In this document: one piece after another, positions 34,851-45,031 of the stretch
How positions within the stretch are numbered: the first letter of the stretch is position 1
Layout: each line of letters begins with the position of its first letter
Assembly (NCBI RefSeq): GCF_000282975.1
Contig: NZ_ALJC01000031.1
Location: 1 to 64,000 of the forward strand
Source: Pseudomonas psychrophila HA-4
Lineage (GTDB): Bacteria > Pseudomonadota > Gammaproteobacteria > Pseudomonadales > Pseudomonadaceae
Reading direction: 5' to 3'
Length of the DNA stretch: 64,000 bases
Made by a program: the position numbers and the translations under genes
The notes under the pieces: generated by a model
What the model saw: only the letters and a program-made list of their open reading frames with translations
Database searches by the model: none
Told to the model about the DNA's origin: nothing

Positions 34851-34944
34851 TCGATGGCATCTATCAATAGATCAACGCTAGCGATTAGACGCGACAGAGT
34901 GTCGCGCCTAGGCTTAGGGTCATATCACCCGTTGGTAATGCCCT

Positions 34945-35780
34945 ATGAACGCCAAGCGCCCCTTGTGCGCGGCGCCCGCCACCACATCGCCCGCGCCAAC
35001 TGCTAGCCAGACCTATCACTACGCCACGCTCGACCAGAGTAGCGTTGCTGAAACAGCCTTGGCGGAAGAAGTCGCCCTAGCAATTGCCTATAACGGCATC
35101 AGTCAGGCCGTAATGTTGGTCAGCCCCACCGACCTTGAAGACTTTATCGTCGGGTTCAGCTTGGGCAGCGGGATCATTCATCACGCCAGCGAAATCTACG
35201 ATCTCAAACTCATGGGTTCAGGCTCGGCGCAGTACGCACACGTCGAAATCGCCAGCCGGGCGTTCTGGAACCTCAAGCAGCAACGCCGACAACTCGCGGG
35301 CACCAGCGGCTGCGGTTTATGTGGCGTCGAGGCGGTCGAGCAGGCACTGCCCGACCTTAACGTACTGCCCGGCGCGCCCTTGCCGCCCGTTCAATGGCTC
35401 GACGGCTTACGCCAGCGCATCAGCGCGTTTCAACCGTTGGGCCAACACTGCGGCGCCGTGCATGCCGCTGTTTATATGGATGGCAATGGCCAGTTGCTGA
35501 TGGGCCGCGAAGACATTGGCCGACACAACGCCCTCGATAAATTGATCGGTGCACTGGTGCGCCAGAACGTCGACCTAACCGGCGGTGCTGCCATTGTCAC
35601 CAGCCGTTGCAGCCTTGAACTGATTCAAAAAGTGTTGCGTGCCGGGATTCAAACCCTGATCAGCCTGTCCTCGCCTACTGGCCTGGCGCTGCAATGGGCC
35701 CGTCGCCACAACCTCAACCTTATTCATCTGCCGCAAAAAAGCGCGCCACGGGTCTACAGCCCGGTGCAGGAGATTCAGCC

Positions 35781-35784
<4 letters not shown>
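34945..35784 (+). CDS. fdhD: Formate dehydrogenase accessory sulfurtransferase FdhD
   Basis: 279 residues. FdhD moves sulfur from IscS to the molybdenum cofactor of formate dehydrogenases. The CXXC loop is GTSGCGLCGVE (Cys123, Cys126). Other family marks are EDFIVGFSLG, HAAVYMDGNG, GREDIGRHNALDKLIGAL and TSRCSLELIQKVLRAG. The stop overlaps the start of the oxidoreductase gene (ATGA), so the two are made together. Confidence 0.95.
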
Positions 35785-38129
<2,345 letters not shown>

Positions 38130-38136
38130 AACAAAA

Positions 38137-38164
38137 GTGCCCTCTCGCAGAGGGCACAATTTTT
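38137..38164 (+). terminator. Terminator of the fdhD operon
   Basis: GTGCCCTCT (38137-38145) pairs with AGAGGGCAC (38149-38157) and is followed by AATTTTT. It lies 7 bases after the oxidoreductase stop. Confidence 0.93.
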
Positions 38165-38179
38165 AGCGCTGGCGGCATC

Positions 38180-38205
38180 CGTGTAGGCACGCTCGCGCCT
38201 ACACG
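38180..38205. repeat. Short REP-like hairpin
   Basis: CGTGTAGGC (38180-38188) pairs with GCCTACACG (38197-38205) around CACGCTCG. The GTAGG arm and GCTCGC loop resemble those in family B and the hairpin at 7557-7588. From here to 38415 I see only A/T-rich leader sequence for the next gene. Confidence 0.7.
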
Positions 38206-38415
38206 ATTCGGGCAGCGACGGTACTTTTCGCCAGCGTTTAGCCATGCAAAAGTGGTTTATCCGAATAGCTAACAGACCGCCTAAAAATTATTAAGTTCCC
38301 TATCAAAAACAATAACTTAGGTAATTGTGTACAACTCGTGTTACTCGTCGGATTCCGATTGTAAGCAACCTTCTCCAGCCTCAGGATCGCGCCGTCATCC
38401 TTTTGAGGCTCACCT

Positions 38416-38886
38416 ATGAAGCTCACCTCGATTCTCTTGTTGTCCCTTGGCCTGGTCAGTGGCGTAGCCTCGGCCGGTGGCACCACCGAAGCCGGTGTAG
38501 GCGGCGCATTAGGCGGGGTGCTGGGCGCCGTAGTCGGGCAACAACTCGGCGGTTCAACAGGCTCAACCATTGGCGCAGGCGTAGGCGGCGCAGCAGGCAG
38601 TGCTGTTGGTGCAGATAAACGCAGCCGTGGCGAAGCCGCCATTGGTGGTGCACTAGGCGCAGCAGGCGGTAACGTGCTGGGGCGCGGAGTTGGCGGCAGC
38701 ACCGGCGCATTGGTCGGCTCGGCCGCTGGCGGGGGCGCCGGGGGCGCGCTGGGCAACTACATGGGCAATAAAAGCGATGCCGATGATCGCCGCTCCAGTC
38801 GCGACAACCGACGCTACTACCGCGACGATCACCGGGGTCGTGGCCATGCGTATGGCCATCACAAAAGAAAGCATCACCGCGATTGA
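38416..38886 (+). CDS. Glycine-zipper secreted/outer-membrane protein
   Basis: 156 residues with a signal peptide (LLLSLGLVSGVASAGG). The centre (about 25-120) is almost wholly Gly/Ala in repeated GxxxG zippers (GGALGGVLGAVVGQQLGG and alike). The tail (about 120-156) is Arg/His/Tyr-rich (RRYYRDDHRGRGHAYGHHK). Glycine-zipper proteins insert into or coat the outer membrane. The His-rich tail could bind metal or sit in the periplasm. A strong terminator follows. The function is unknown. Confidence 0.8.
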   Translation: MKLTSILLLSLGLVSGVASAGGTTEAGVGGALGGVLGAVVGQQLGGSTGSTIGAGVGGAAGSAVGADKRSRGEAAIGGALGAAGGNVLGRGVGGSTGALVGSAAGGGAGGALGNYMGNKSDADDRRSSRDNRRYYRDDHRGRGHAYGHHKRKHHRD

Positions 38887-38894
38887 TGCCATCA

Positions 38895-38922
38895 AACGGG
38901 AGACCTCAGGTCTCCCGTTTTT
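38895..38922 (+). terminator. Terminator after the glycine-zipper gene
   Basis: AAACGGGAGACC (38895-38906) pairs with GGTCTCCCGTTT (38909-38920), with a T run at the end. It starts 8 bases after the stop codon. Confidence 0.93.
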
Positions 38923-39076
38923 GTTTATGCACAACTACACCCCTTTCCCGCCCACCAAATTGTTTCAGTGCATTAAGCCCGCCTGTTTCAGCCTGATCAT
39001 GCAGGCTGCATGACTGCGTTCATGACTCAAAATACTAACCAATTGAAAATTAACACTTTTAATACAAATCGATTGT

Positions 39077-39092
39077 TGGCATAGCCCCTGCA
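39077..39092 (+). promoter_or_regulatory. Sigma-54 (RpoN)-like promoter
   Basis: TGGCATAGCCCCTGCA matches the RpoN form TGGCACG-N4-TTGCA at nine of twelve fixed bases with the exact GG-to-GC spacing. It lies about 50 bases ahead of the membrane protein gene at 39143, a sensible leader length. An A/T-rich tract lies upstream, as is usual for enhancer-driven promoters. Confidence 0.55.
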
Positions 39093-39142
39093 CTTACCTG
39101 AATGAAGGTTGCACTTCATACCATTTCAGGAGCACAACAATA

Positions 39143-40069
39143 ATGATCGGGACTTCAGAGCACTATCCCGCTGCCCAGCAAGATTCCTCTAGCCACTCAG
39201 GCGTTTCCTGGGCCGCTATATTTGCTGGCGCCGCTGCCGCTGCCTCACTCTCTCTGCTGCTGATAATGCTGGGAGCTGGTTTGGGGTTTTCTGCCGTATC
39301 ACCTTGGGCGGGCGAAGGTATTGGCGCCAAAGGCTTAGGCCTGACCGCTATTGTCTGGCTGGCTTTAACCCAGATCATTGCCTCGGGTATGGGCGGTTAC
39401 CTGGCAGGTCGCTTGCGGGTCAAATGGTCCAACATGCATGGCGATGAAGTGTACTTTCGCGACACAGCCCACGGCTTTTTGTCTTGGGCGGTCGCAACGC
39501 TCGTCACCGCAACCTTGATTGCAGGCTCTATTAGCAGCGTTATCGGCAGCGGTGTACAAGCCTCCGCCAACGTTGCCTCGGGTGCTGTGACAGCTGCAAG
39601 CAGCGCCGCCGGCGCACACGCTAAAAATGGCTCCAGCGAAAGCTCGGACTACTTCATCGACACGCTGTTTCGCGATGATCGCGGCACCGCTGTCAGCGAA
39701 GACGCGGCCCACGGCATCGTGACCCGCATCTTTGTACGCAGCCTGAGCAACGATGGCCAACTGAGCACCGAAGACCGCTCCTACTTGGCACAAATCGTTG
39801 CCCAACGGACCAACCTGACCCAGCCAGAAGCTGAGCAACGGGTTGACCAGGTCTACACCAAAGCGCACCAAGCCATTGAAGACGCCAAGGTTAAGGCTAA
39901 GCAAGCGGCTGACACTGCCGCCAAAGTGGCTGCTTGGACCACCCTGTGGATGTTTATCACGCTGTTGCTCGGCGCGTTCTTTGCCAGCCTGTGCGCGACC
40001 TTCGGCGGTCGTCGCCGTGATGCCGTGACCTACCTTGATCGCCCTATCACCCCATCAGTTGATCGTTAA
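39143..40069 (+). CDS. Membrane protein of unknown function, possibly RpoN-controlled
   Basis: 308 residues. The N-terminal membrane hairpin (about 20-45 and 65-90) is rich in Gly/Ala (WAAIFAGAAAAASLSLLLIMLG, in part; GMGGYLAGRLRVKW). A third segment lies at about 110-135, then a soluble stretch of about 120 residues with charged helices. A final membrane helix (about 268-290: LWMFITLLLGAFFASLC) precedes RRRDAVTYLDRP. Similar proteins are common in Pseudomonas without known role. AGGAGC precedes the ATG. It is followed 15 bases later by a 24-residue membrane peptide gene. Confidence 0.8.
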   Translation: MIGTSEHYPAAQQDSSSHSGVSWAAIFAGAAAAASLSLLLIMLGAGLGFSAVSPWAGEGIGAKGLGLTAIVWLALTQIIASGMGGYLAGRLRVKWSNMHGDEVYFRDTAHGFLSWAVATLVTATLIAGSISSVIGSGVQASANVASGAVTAASSAAGAHAKNGSSESSDYFIDTLFRDDRGTAVSEDAAHGIVTRIFVRSLSNDGQLSTEDRSYLAQIVAQRTNLTQPEAEQRVDQVYTKAHQAIEDAKVKAKQAADTAAKVAAWTTLWMFITLLLGAFFASLCATFGGRRRDAVTYLDRPITPSVDR

Positions 40070-40084
40070 TCCTGGAGAATAAAA

Positions 40085-40159
40085 ATGCGCTCACTTCTGT
40101 TGTTTTTCCTCGGTATCCCAATCCCGATCATTATTTTGATTGCGCTGTTTGTTCACTGA
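40085..40159 (+). CDS. 24-residue single-helix membrane peptide
   Basis: ATG at 40085 after CTGGAGAATAAAA opens a 24-codon frame: MRSLLLFFLGIP, then a hydrophobic helix rich in Ile and Leu ending ALFVH. Nearly the whole peptide would span the inner membrane. It starts 15 bases after the larger membrane protein and ends 21 bases before a strong terminator, so it must be in the same transcript. Such peptides often act as small partners of the membrane protein made with them. The role is not known. Confidence 0.75.
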   Translation: MRSLLLFFLGIPIPIIILIALFVH

Positions 40160-40180
40160 CAGCCAGGTTTAATCCCTGAT

Positions 40181-40207
40181 AACGGCCTCCCTAGTGGAGG
40201 CCGTTTT
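40181..40207. terminator. Terminator between the membrane peptide and the Lrp-type gene
   Basis: ACGGCCTCC (40182-40190) pairs with GGAGGCCGT (40196-40204), followed by a short T run. It separates convergent genes. Confidence 0.85.
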
Positions 40208-40216
40208 GCGTTCTGA

Positions 40217-40681
40217 TCAAACCGGCAAACAGGTGGTGGACTTGATCTCGGACAACGCAACAATTGAGTTCACTTCCTGAATACCCGGCACCATCGACAG
40301 TTTTTCAAAGAAGAAGCGCTCATACGCTTCAATGTCTGCGGTGACGATGCGCAGCAAAAAATCCACCGACCCCATCAGCACATAACATTCCAGCACCTCG
40401 GGGAAACCACGAATAGCATCGGTGAACTCAGTGAAGTTGGAGCGCCCGTGAGCGTTGAGTTTGATCTCGGCAAATATCTGCGTGTTAAGGCCGATTTTCT
40501 TGCGGTCCAGCAAGGTGACTTGCCCACGAATTATGCCTTCGTCCTTCATTCGCTGAATGCGCCGCCAGCACGGTGATTGCGACAACCCCACCTGATCGGC
40601 GATCTGTGCACTGGACAGCGAGGCGTCCTCTTGCAGCAGTGCCAAAATGCGCCGGTCGTAAGCGTCTAGCTCGCCCTGCAT
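40217..40681 (-). CDS. Lrp/AsnC-family transcriptional regulator
   Basis: 154 residues. An N-terminal helix-turn-helix (AQIADQVGLSQSPCWRRIQR) is followed by the Lrp ligand/oligomer domain (VLECYVLMGSVDFLLRIV, MVPGIQEVNSIVALSEIK). Such regulators answer to amino acids. It diverges, across 127 bases, from a small ACT-like protein gene that it may control. Confidence 0.93.
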   Translation of the reverse strand: MQGELDAYDRRILALLQEDASLSSAQIADQVGLSQSPCWRRIQRMKDEGIIRGQVTLLDRKKIGLNTQIFAEIKLNAHGRSNFTEFTDAIRGFPEVLECYVLMGSVDFLLRIVTADIEAYERFFFEKLSMVPGIQEVNSIVALSEIKSTTCLPV

Positions 40682-40808
40682 AAAAATACCTTTAAATAAA
40701 TAGTTGAAGACTTAATCCAGTCGTTTTATTGCTCAATAAATGCATCTTAGATAAGAAATTCCCTACGCGGCGTGTAAATATTTCTTCAGCCTAATCAGGA
40801 GTACTCGC

Positions 40809-41135
40809 ATGCCGCCTCTGGAAGCCGTCCACCCCTCAACCCGTCCCGACGTGTGGGCCAGCAATACGGCCCCCTGTGCAGTGTTGTTTCGCATCCAGGC
40901 CGAGGCGGATGCCGATGTGCTGTGCCGGGTCCTTAATCTATTTGCCTTGCAACAGCTGATCCCTCAACGAGTGGATGTAGTGCGCGATCGCGACAGCTTC
41001 AGCATTGAGATCCTCAGTGACGAGCAAAGCTGGCACCGCGCTCAGGTAATTGGCGAAAAATTACGCAATCTGGTCAGTGTGTTCGACATGACACTGGCAC
41101 CGGCTAAACCCGCCATGGCTGCACTTACCGGGTAA
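40809..41135 (+). CDS. Small ACT-like domain protein
   Basis: 108 residues. The pattern AVLFRIQAEADADVLCRVLN, LIPQRVDVVRDRDSFSIEI (in part) and HRAQVIGEKLRNLVSVFDM follows the beta-alpha-beta-beta-alpha-beta plan of ACT domains, somewhat like the small subunit IlvM. No enzyme is attached. It diverges from an Lrp-type regulator, so it could bind an amino acid and modulate a partner elsewhere. The domain call is by eye and moderate. Confidence 0.6.
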   Translation: MPPLEAVHPSTRPDVWASNTAPCAVLFRIQAEADADVLCRVLNLFALQQLIPQRVDVVRDRDSFSIEILSDEQSWHRAQVIGEKLRNLVSVFDMTLAPAKPAMAALTG

Positions 41136-41250
41136 CAGCTCGCAACTATTGGGCAGCCCAAGGCTTCCCTTGGGTGACTAGGCTTCACGGTTCAAGGTGC
41201 AGACAAGGATACGTCCGCGCCGGTGTTTGAAGCCGTCCCCAGGAGCTTTT

Positions 41251-43017
41251 ATGCGCAACGCCCCGCCCCATGATCAGTGGCTCAGCCTGAAACAATTGCT
41301 GCCCGCCTTGCTCGCCCAAGGCCGACTGCTGCAAGGCTGCGCTGAACAGGCCTTGATCGCCAGCCGAGACCCTCTGAACAACCAACTGCACCCGTTAGTG
41401 TTTTTGGCTAATCAACACTTAGATGACCCCAGCCGCCCCGGCAAAACCCTCGACATCGAAACGCTGACCGCGTGGCTTGCTGCGCAGTACAAGCAGCCCT
41501 ATCTGCGCATCGACCCACTGAAAATTAATGTCGCAATGGTCACCGGGCTGATGTCTTTTGCCTTCGCGCAGCGGCATAAAATCCTCGCGGTGGCGGCGGA
41601 TGAAGAGGCCATCACCATTGCCAGTGCTCAACCCTGGGTCAGCAGTTGGGAAGTCGACCTCAAGCACGTGCTCAAGCGCCCTATCAAGCGTGTGATTGCC
41701 AACCCTCTGGAGATTCAGCGCCTAAACGTGGAGTTTTTCCAACTGGCTAAATCGGTCACGGGGGCGGCGCTCAATGATCAAAAAACCAGCACCCCGGCCA
41801 ACCTTGAGCAACTGCTCACGCTCGGCACCAGCAGCCAAGAGCCCGAAGCCAACGACGCACACATTGTCAATATCGTCGACTGGCTGTTTCAGTACGCCTT
41901 TGAGCAACGCGCCAGTGATATTCATATCGAGCCGCGCCGCGAACAGGGCTGTGTGCGCTTTCGCATCGACGGGGTGCTGCACAACGTCTACCAATTTCCC
42001 CCTCAGGTCACGATGGCCATCGTCAGCCGTCTCAAAAGCCTGGGCCGGATGAATGTCGCCGAAAAGCGCAAACCTCAGGACGGAAGAATCAAAACCAAAA
42101 CCCCAGCGGGAGCAGAAGTGGAACTGCGACTCGCCACCCTGCCGACTGCCTTTGGCGAAAAAATGGTGATGCGTATTTTCGACCCGCAGGTGTTGCTCAA
42201 AAACTTCGATCAGTTGGGTTTCAGCACCGAAGACCTACAACGCTGGGAACACATGATTCACCAGCCCAACGGCATCATTCTGATCACCGGCCCGACAGGC
42301 TCAGGTAAAACCAGCACCCTGTATGCAACGCTCAAGCAACTGGCCACTCCGCAAGTCAACTTGTGCACCCTGGAAGACCCGATCGAGATGATTGAGCCCG
42401 CCTTCAACCAGATGCAGGTACAGCCCAATATCGACCTGACCTTCGCTAACGGTGTGCGGGCGCTGATGCGACAAGACCCAGACATCATCATGCTCGGAGA
42501 GATACGCGACCTCGAAACTGCCGAAGTTGCCATTCAGGCCGCCTTGACCGGGCATCTGGTGCTCTCCACCCTGCACACCAACGACGCCCCCAGCGCCATC
42601 AGCCGCCTGCAAGAGCTGGGCGTCGCACCCTACTTGATCAAAGCCACGTTGCTGGGCGTCATGGCCCAACGGCTGGTGCGAACGCTGTGCCCTGAGTGCA
42701 AGAGCGAGCAGCCCCTACTGGCGGGCGACTGGCAAAGCCTAGCCCCCGCCTGGGCTAACCCGCCGCCGACGCATACGTGCAGGGCCAATGGCTGCGTGGA
42801 ATGCCGGGACACCGGCTACAGCGGGCGTGCCGGGGTGTACGAAATCATGCAGATGAACGACCGCCTCAGCGCCCTGATCGGTCCGCAAACAGACATCAAC
42901 ACCCTGCGCCGCGAAGCCTGCCGCGAAGGCATGCGCCCGCTGAGAATCGCCGCAGCCCATAAAGTGACCAGCGGCATGACCACTCTAGAGGAGGTATTAC
43001 GCGTAACCCCGGCGTAG
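41251..43017 (+). CDS. GspE/PilB-type secretion ATPase, orphan
   Basis: 588 residues from the ATG at 41251 after AGGAG; an upstream ATG at 41197 is rejected. An N-terminal MshEN-like part precedes the ATPase: Walker A GPTGSGKT (347-354), Asp-box (FRIDGVLHNVYQFP, TKTPAGAEVELRL), Walker B IIMLGEIRD, His-box HLVLSTLHTN, and a tetracysteine zinc loop (CPEC near 480, later CRANGC and CREC-like CVEC). GspE powers type II secretion; PilB powers pilus extension. No gspF, gspG or pil gene is in the window, so it must work with parts encoded elsewhere or be a relic. Confidence 0.88.
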   Translation: MRNAPPHDQWLSLKQLLPALLAQGRLLQGCAEQALIASRDPLNNQLHPLVFLANQHLDDPSRPGKTLDIETLTAWLAAQYKQPYLRIDPLKINVAMVTGLMSFAFAQRHKILAVAADEEAITIASAQPWVSSWEVDLKHVLKRPIKRVIANPLEIQRLNVEFFQLAKSVTGAALNDQKTSTPANLEQLLTLGTSSQEPEANDAHIVNIVDWLFQYAFEQRASDIHIEPRREQGCVRFRIDGVLHNVYQFPPQVTMAIVSRLKSLGRMNVAEKRKPQDGRIKTKTPAGAEVELRLATLPTAFGEKMVMRIFDPQVLLKNFDQLGFSTEDLQRWEHMIHQPNGIILITGPTGSGKTSTLYATLKQLATPQVNLCTLEDPIEMIEPAFNQMQVQPNIDLTFANGVRALMRQDPDIIMLGEIRDLETAEVAIQAALTGHLVLSTLHTNDAPSAISRLQELGVAPYLIKATLLGVMAQRLVRTLCPECKSEQPLLAGDWQSLAPAWANPPPTHTCRANGCVECRDTGYSGRAGVYEIMQMNDRLSALIGPQTDINTLRREACREGMRPLRIAAAHKVTSGMTTLEEVLRVTPA

Positions 43018-43119
43018 TTGAATTATTTTGACTAAAATTTAAACAGCTGGGCCGTATGCGTGCGCGTAGTCTGCGGCAGGGGGCTTCCCCTGCTGGTACA
43101 TCACAAACAAGGAAAGGTC

Positions 43120-44040
43120 ATGCAAGTAGGTACTGTGGTTCTGTTATTTGTCGCGCTGGCGATTGCCGTGCTCTTTATGGGGTTCAAGGTCGTTCCGCAA
43201 GGTTACCAATGGACCGTTGAGCGCTTTGGCCGCTACACCAATACCCTTAAACCCGGCCTGAACATCATCATCCCGGTCATGGACCGCATCGGACGCAAAA
43301 TCAACGTGATGGAAAGCGTGCTGGACATCCCGCCGCAAGAAGTCATTACCGCCGACAACGCCACCGTGCAAATCGACGCCGTGTGCTTTTTTCAGGTGGT
43401 CAACACTGCCCAGGCCGCCTACGAGGTCAACAACCTAGAGCACGCCATTCGCAACCTCCTACAAACCAACATCCGTACCGTGCTTGGCTCGATGGAACTG
43501 GACGCAATGCTCAGCCAGCGTGACGGGATCAATGAAAAGCTGCTGCGTACCGTCGATGAGGCCACGGCACCTTGGGGCATCAAGATCACCCGTATCGAGA
43601 TCAAGGACATCAGCCCACCCGCAGACCTGATGGCCGCAATGAGTGGTCAGATGAAAGCTGAGCGGATCAAGCGTGCGCAAATTCTTGAAGCCGAAGGCCT
43701 GCGAGCCTCGGCGATTTTGACCGCCGAAGGTAAAAAGCAGGCACAGATCCTCGAAGCCGAGGGGGGTCGCCAGGCAGCCTTCCTTGAGTCCGAAGCCCGC
43801 GAGCGCCAGGCCGAAGCAGAAGCCAGGGCAACGCAGGTGGTTTCCGAAGCCATTGCCACCGGCAACGTGCAAGCGATCAATTACTTTGTGGCGCAAAAAT
43901 ACATCGATGCACTGGGCAAACTGGCATCAGCCAACAACAGCAAAGTCATCCTCATGCCGCTGGAAGCCAGCCAAGTCATTGGCGCAGTGGGTGGTATCGG
44001 CGAAATCGTCAAAGCCACTTTTGACAACAAAAAGGCCTGA
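43120..44040 (+). CDS. SPFH/stomatin-family protein (QmcA-like)
   Basis: 306 residues from the ATG at 43120 after GGAAAGG. It has an N-terminal membrane anchor (about 3-22), an SPFH/Band 7 domain (about 25-190: [41 protein letters not shown], in part) and a charged coiled coil with repeated QILEAEG. QmcA-like proteins form inner-membrane rings that surround proteases such as FtsH. The next gene, 3 bases on, encodes an NfeD-type partner, the standard pairing. Confidence 0.93.
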   Translation: MQVGTVVLLFVALAIAVLFMGFKVVPQGYQWTVERFGRYTNTLKPGLNIIIPVMDRIGRKINVMESVLDIPPQEVITADNATVQIDAVCFFQVVNTAQAAYEVNNLEHAIRNLLQTNIRTVLGSMELDAMLSQRDGINEKLLRTVDEATAPWGIKITRIEIKDISPPADLMAAMSGQMKAERIKRAQILEAEGLRASAILTAEGKKQAQILEAEGGRQAAFLESEARERQAEAEARATQVVSEAIATGNVQAINYFVAQKYIDALGKLASANNSKVILMPLEASQVIGAVGGIGEIVKATFDNKKA

Positions 44041-44043
44041 TAC

Positions 44044-44493
44044 ATGTGGGAGTTCCTGCAAAACCTAAGCTACTGGGACTGGCTGGCACTGGGCACCGTC
44101 CTGTTGATTCTGGAAGTGTTCGGCGCAGGCGGGTATCTGCTGTGGGTGGGCCTTGCCGGGATCATCGTCGGGGCGGTGACCTTTCTGATCCCCGCCCTTT
44201 CCTGGGCGCTACAACTCCCTCTATTTGGCGTGCTGGCTATCCTTACGGCAGTGTTCTGGTGGAAGCGCCAGCGCAATACCATCGCCCACAGCGATCAACC
44301 CGAACTCAACAGCCGTGGTCACGAGCTGATTGGTCGTACGTTTGTGGTGCAGCAAGCGATTGTAGAAGGGCGAGGCAAAATAAAAGTGGGTGATGGCGTC
44401 TGGATGGCTGTTGGACCTGACGCCGAAGTCGGAACGGCTGTGCGCGTCACGGCGCAAAACGGCACGGTATTAAGCGTAGAAATTGCTACCTAA
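44044..44493 (+). CDS. NfeD-family membrane protein, partner of the stomatin-like protein
   Basis: 149 residues. Three closely spaced membrane segments fill the first 75 residues (YWDWLALGTVLLILEVFGAGGY, in part). A soluble OB-fold domain follows (about 85-149: RGHELIGRTFVV, GDGVWMAVGPDAEVGTAVRV), as in short NfeD proteins. It starts 3 bases after the stomatin-type gene and would form a membrane complex with it. Confidence 0.92.
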   Translation: MWEFLQNLSYWDWLALGTVLLILEVFGAGGYLLWVGLAGIIVGAVTFLIPALSWALQLPLFGVLAILTAVFWWKRQRNTIAHSDQPELNSRGHELIGRTFVVQQAIVEGRGKIKVGDGVWMAVGPDAEVGTAVRVTAQNGTVLSVEIAT

Positions 44494-44558
44494 CATTACG
44501 GAACTCCGGGTTGCTAACTACAATCAAACAGACAGTTAACCTATTCGGAGTTACCGTC

Positions 44559-44873
44559 ATGCGCCTGAAATATGCTGTCGCCGCTATTGCGTTGTTGTCC
44601 CTTCCTGTTGGCTCTGCCATGGCCGATAGCTTCTGGAGTAATGTTCTGTCTTCTGGCGCGACCACCGGTTCGACCTACCTAACGTTCAAGAAAGACCGCA
44701 AAGTGATTGCAGCTCAAGATGATGCCGGCAGCTTTGTGGCCAGCAACGGCGAAATTCGCGGCCCCTACCTTGAATCGGCCATGCAGCAAGTGCGCGCTGA
44801 CAACCCGAGTCTGAACGTCAGCGACATGGACCTGGCAAACGCGATTCTGGTTAAAAACGCTACAGCTGAGTAA
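44559..44873 (+). CDS. DUF2388 secreted protein
   Basis: 104 residues with a signal peptide (LLSLPVGSAMADSFW, cleavage about residue 22). The mature part, SNVLSSGATTGSTYLTFK, AAQDDAGSFVASNGEIRGPY and a C-terminal DMDLANAIL, is typical of the DUF2388 family, which is nearly confined to Pseudomonas and often present in several copies. The ATG at 44559 after CGGAG is chosen over 44511 because it starts the signal peptide. The function is unknown. Confidence 0.88.
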   Translation: MRLKYAVAAIALLSLPVGSAMADSFWSNVLSSGATTGSTYLTFKKDRKVIAAQDDAGSFVASNGEIRGPYLESAMQQVRADNPSLNVSDMDLANAILVKNATAE

Positions 44874-44894
44874 TCCCCTCTGCGCTCATAAACC

Positions 44895-44919
44895 CGTAGC
44901 AGGCTCGGCAACTGCTACG
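44895..44919. repeat. Short REP element related to family A
   Basis: CGTAGCAG (44895-44902) pairs with CTGCTACG (44912-44919) around GCTCGGCAA. These are the arm sequences of the longer elements at 17678 and 57715, present here as a single hairpin after the DUF2388 gene. Confidence 0.75.
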
Positions 44920-45031
44920 GAGCAGTTTCTCCAGCGAGCTCATTCAGCATTCATACAGAATTTTCACCGGCTGTGAACAAGGCACTGGGTATGCTTTACT
45001 CACCCAAATTCACATCGGACGTCCAGCCTCT

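Noticed and set aside
38238..38756. Minus-strand Pro/Ala-rich frame opposite the glycine-zipper gene
   Set aside because: It is the complement of Gly/Ala repeats and has no start site or family resemblance.
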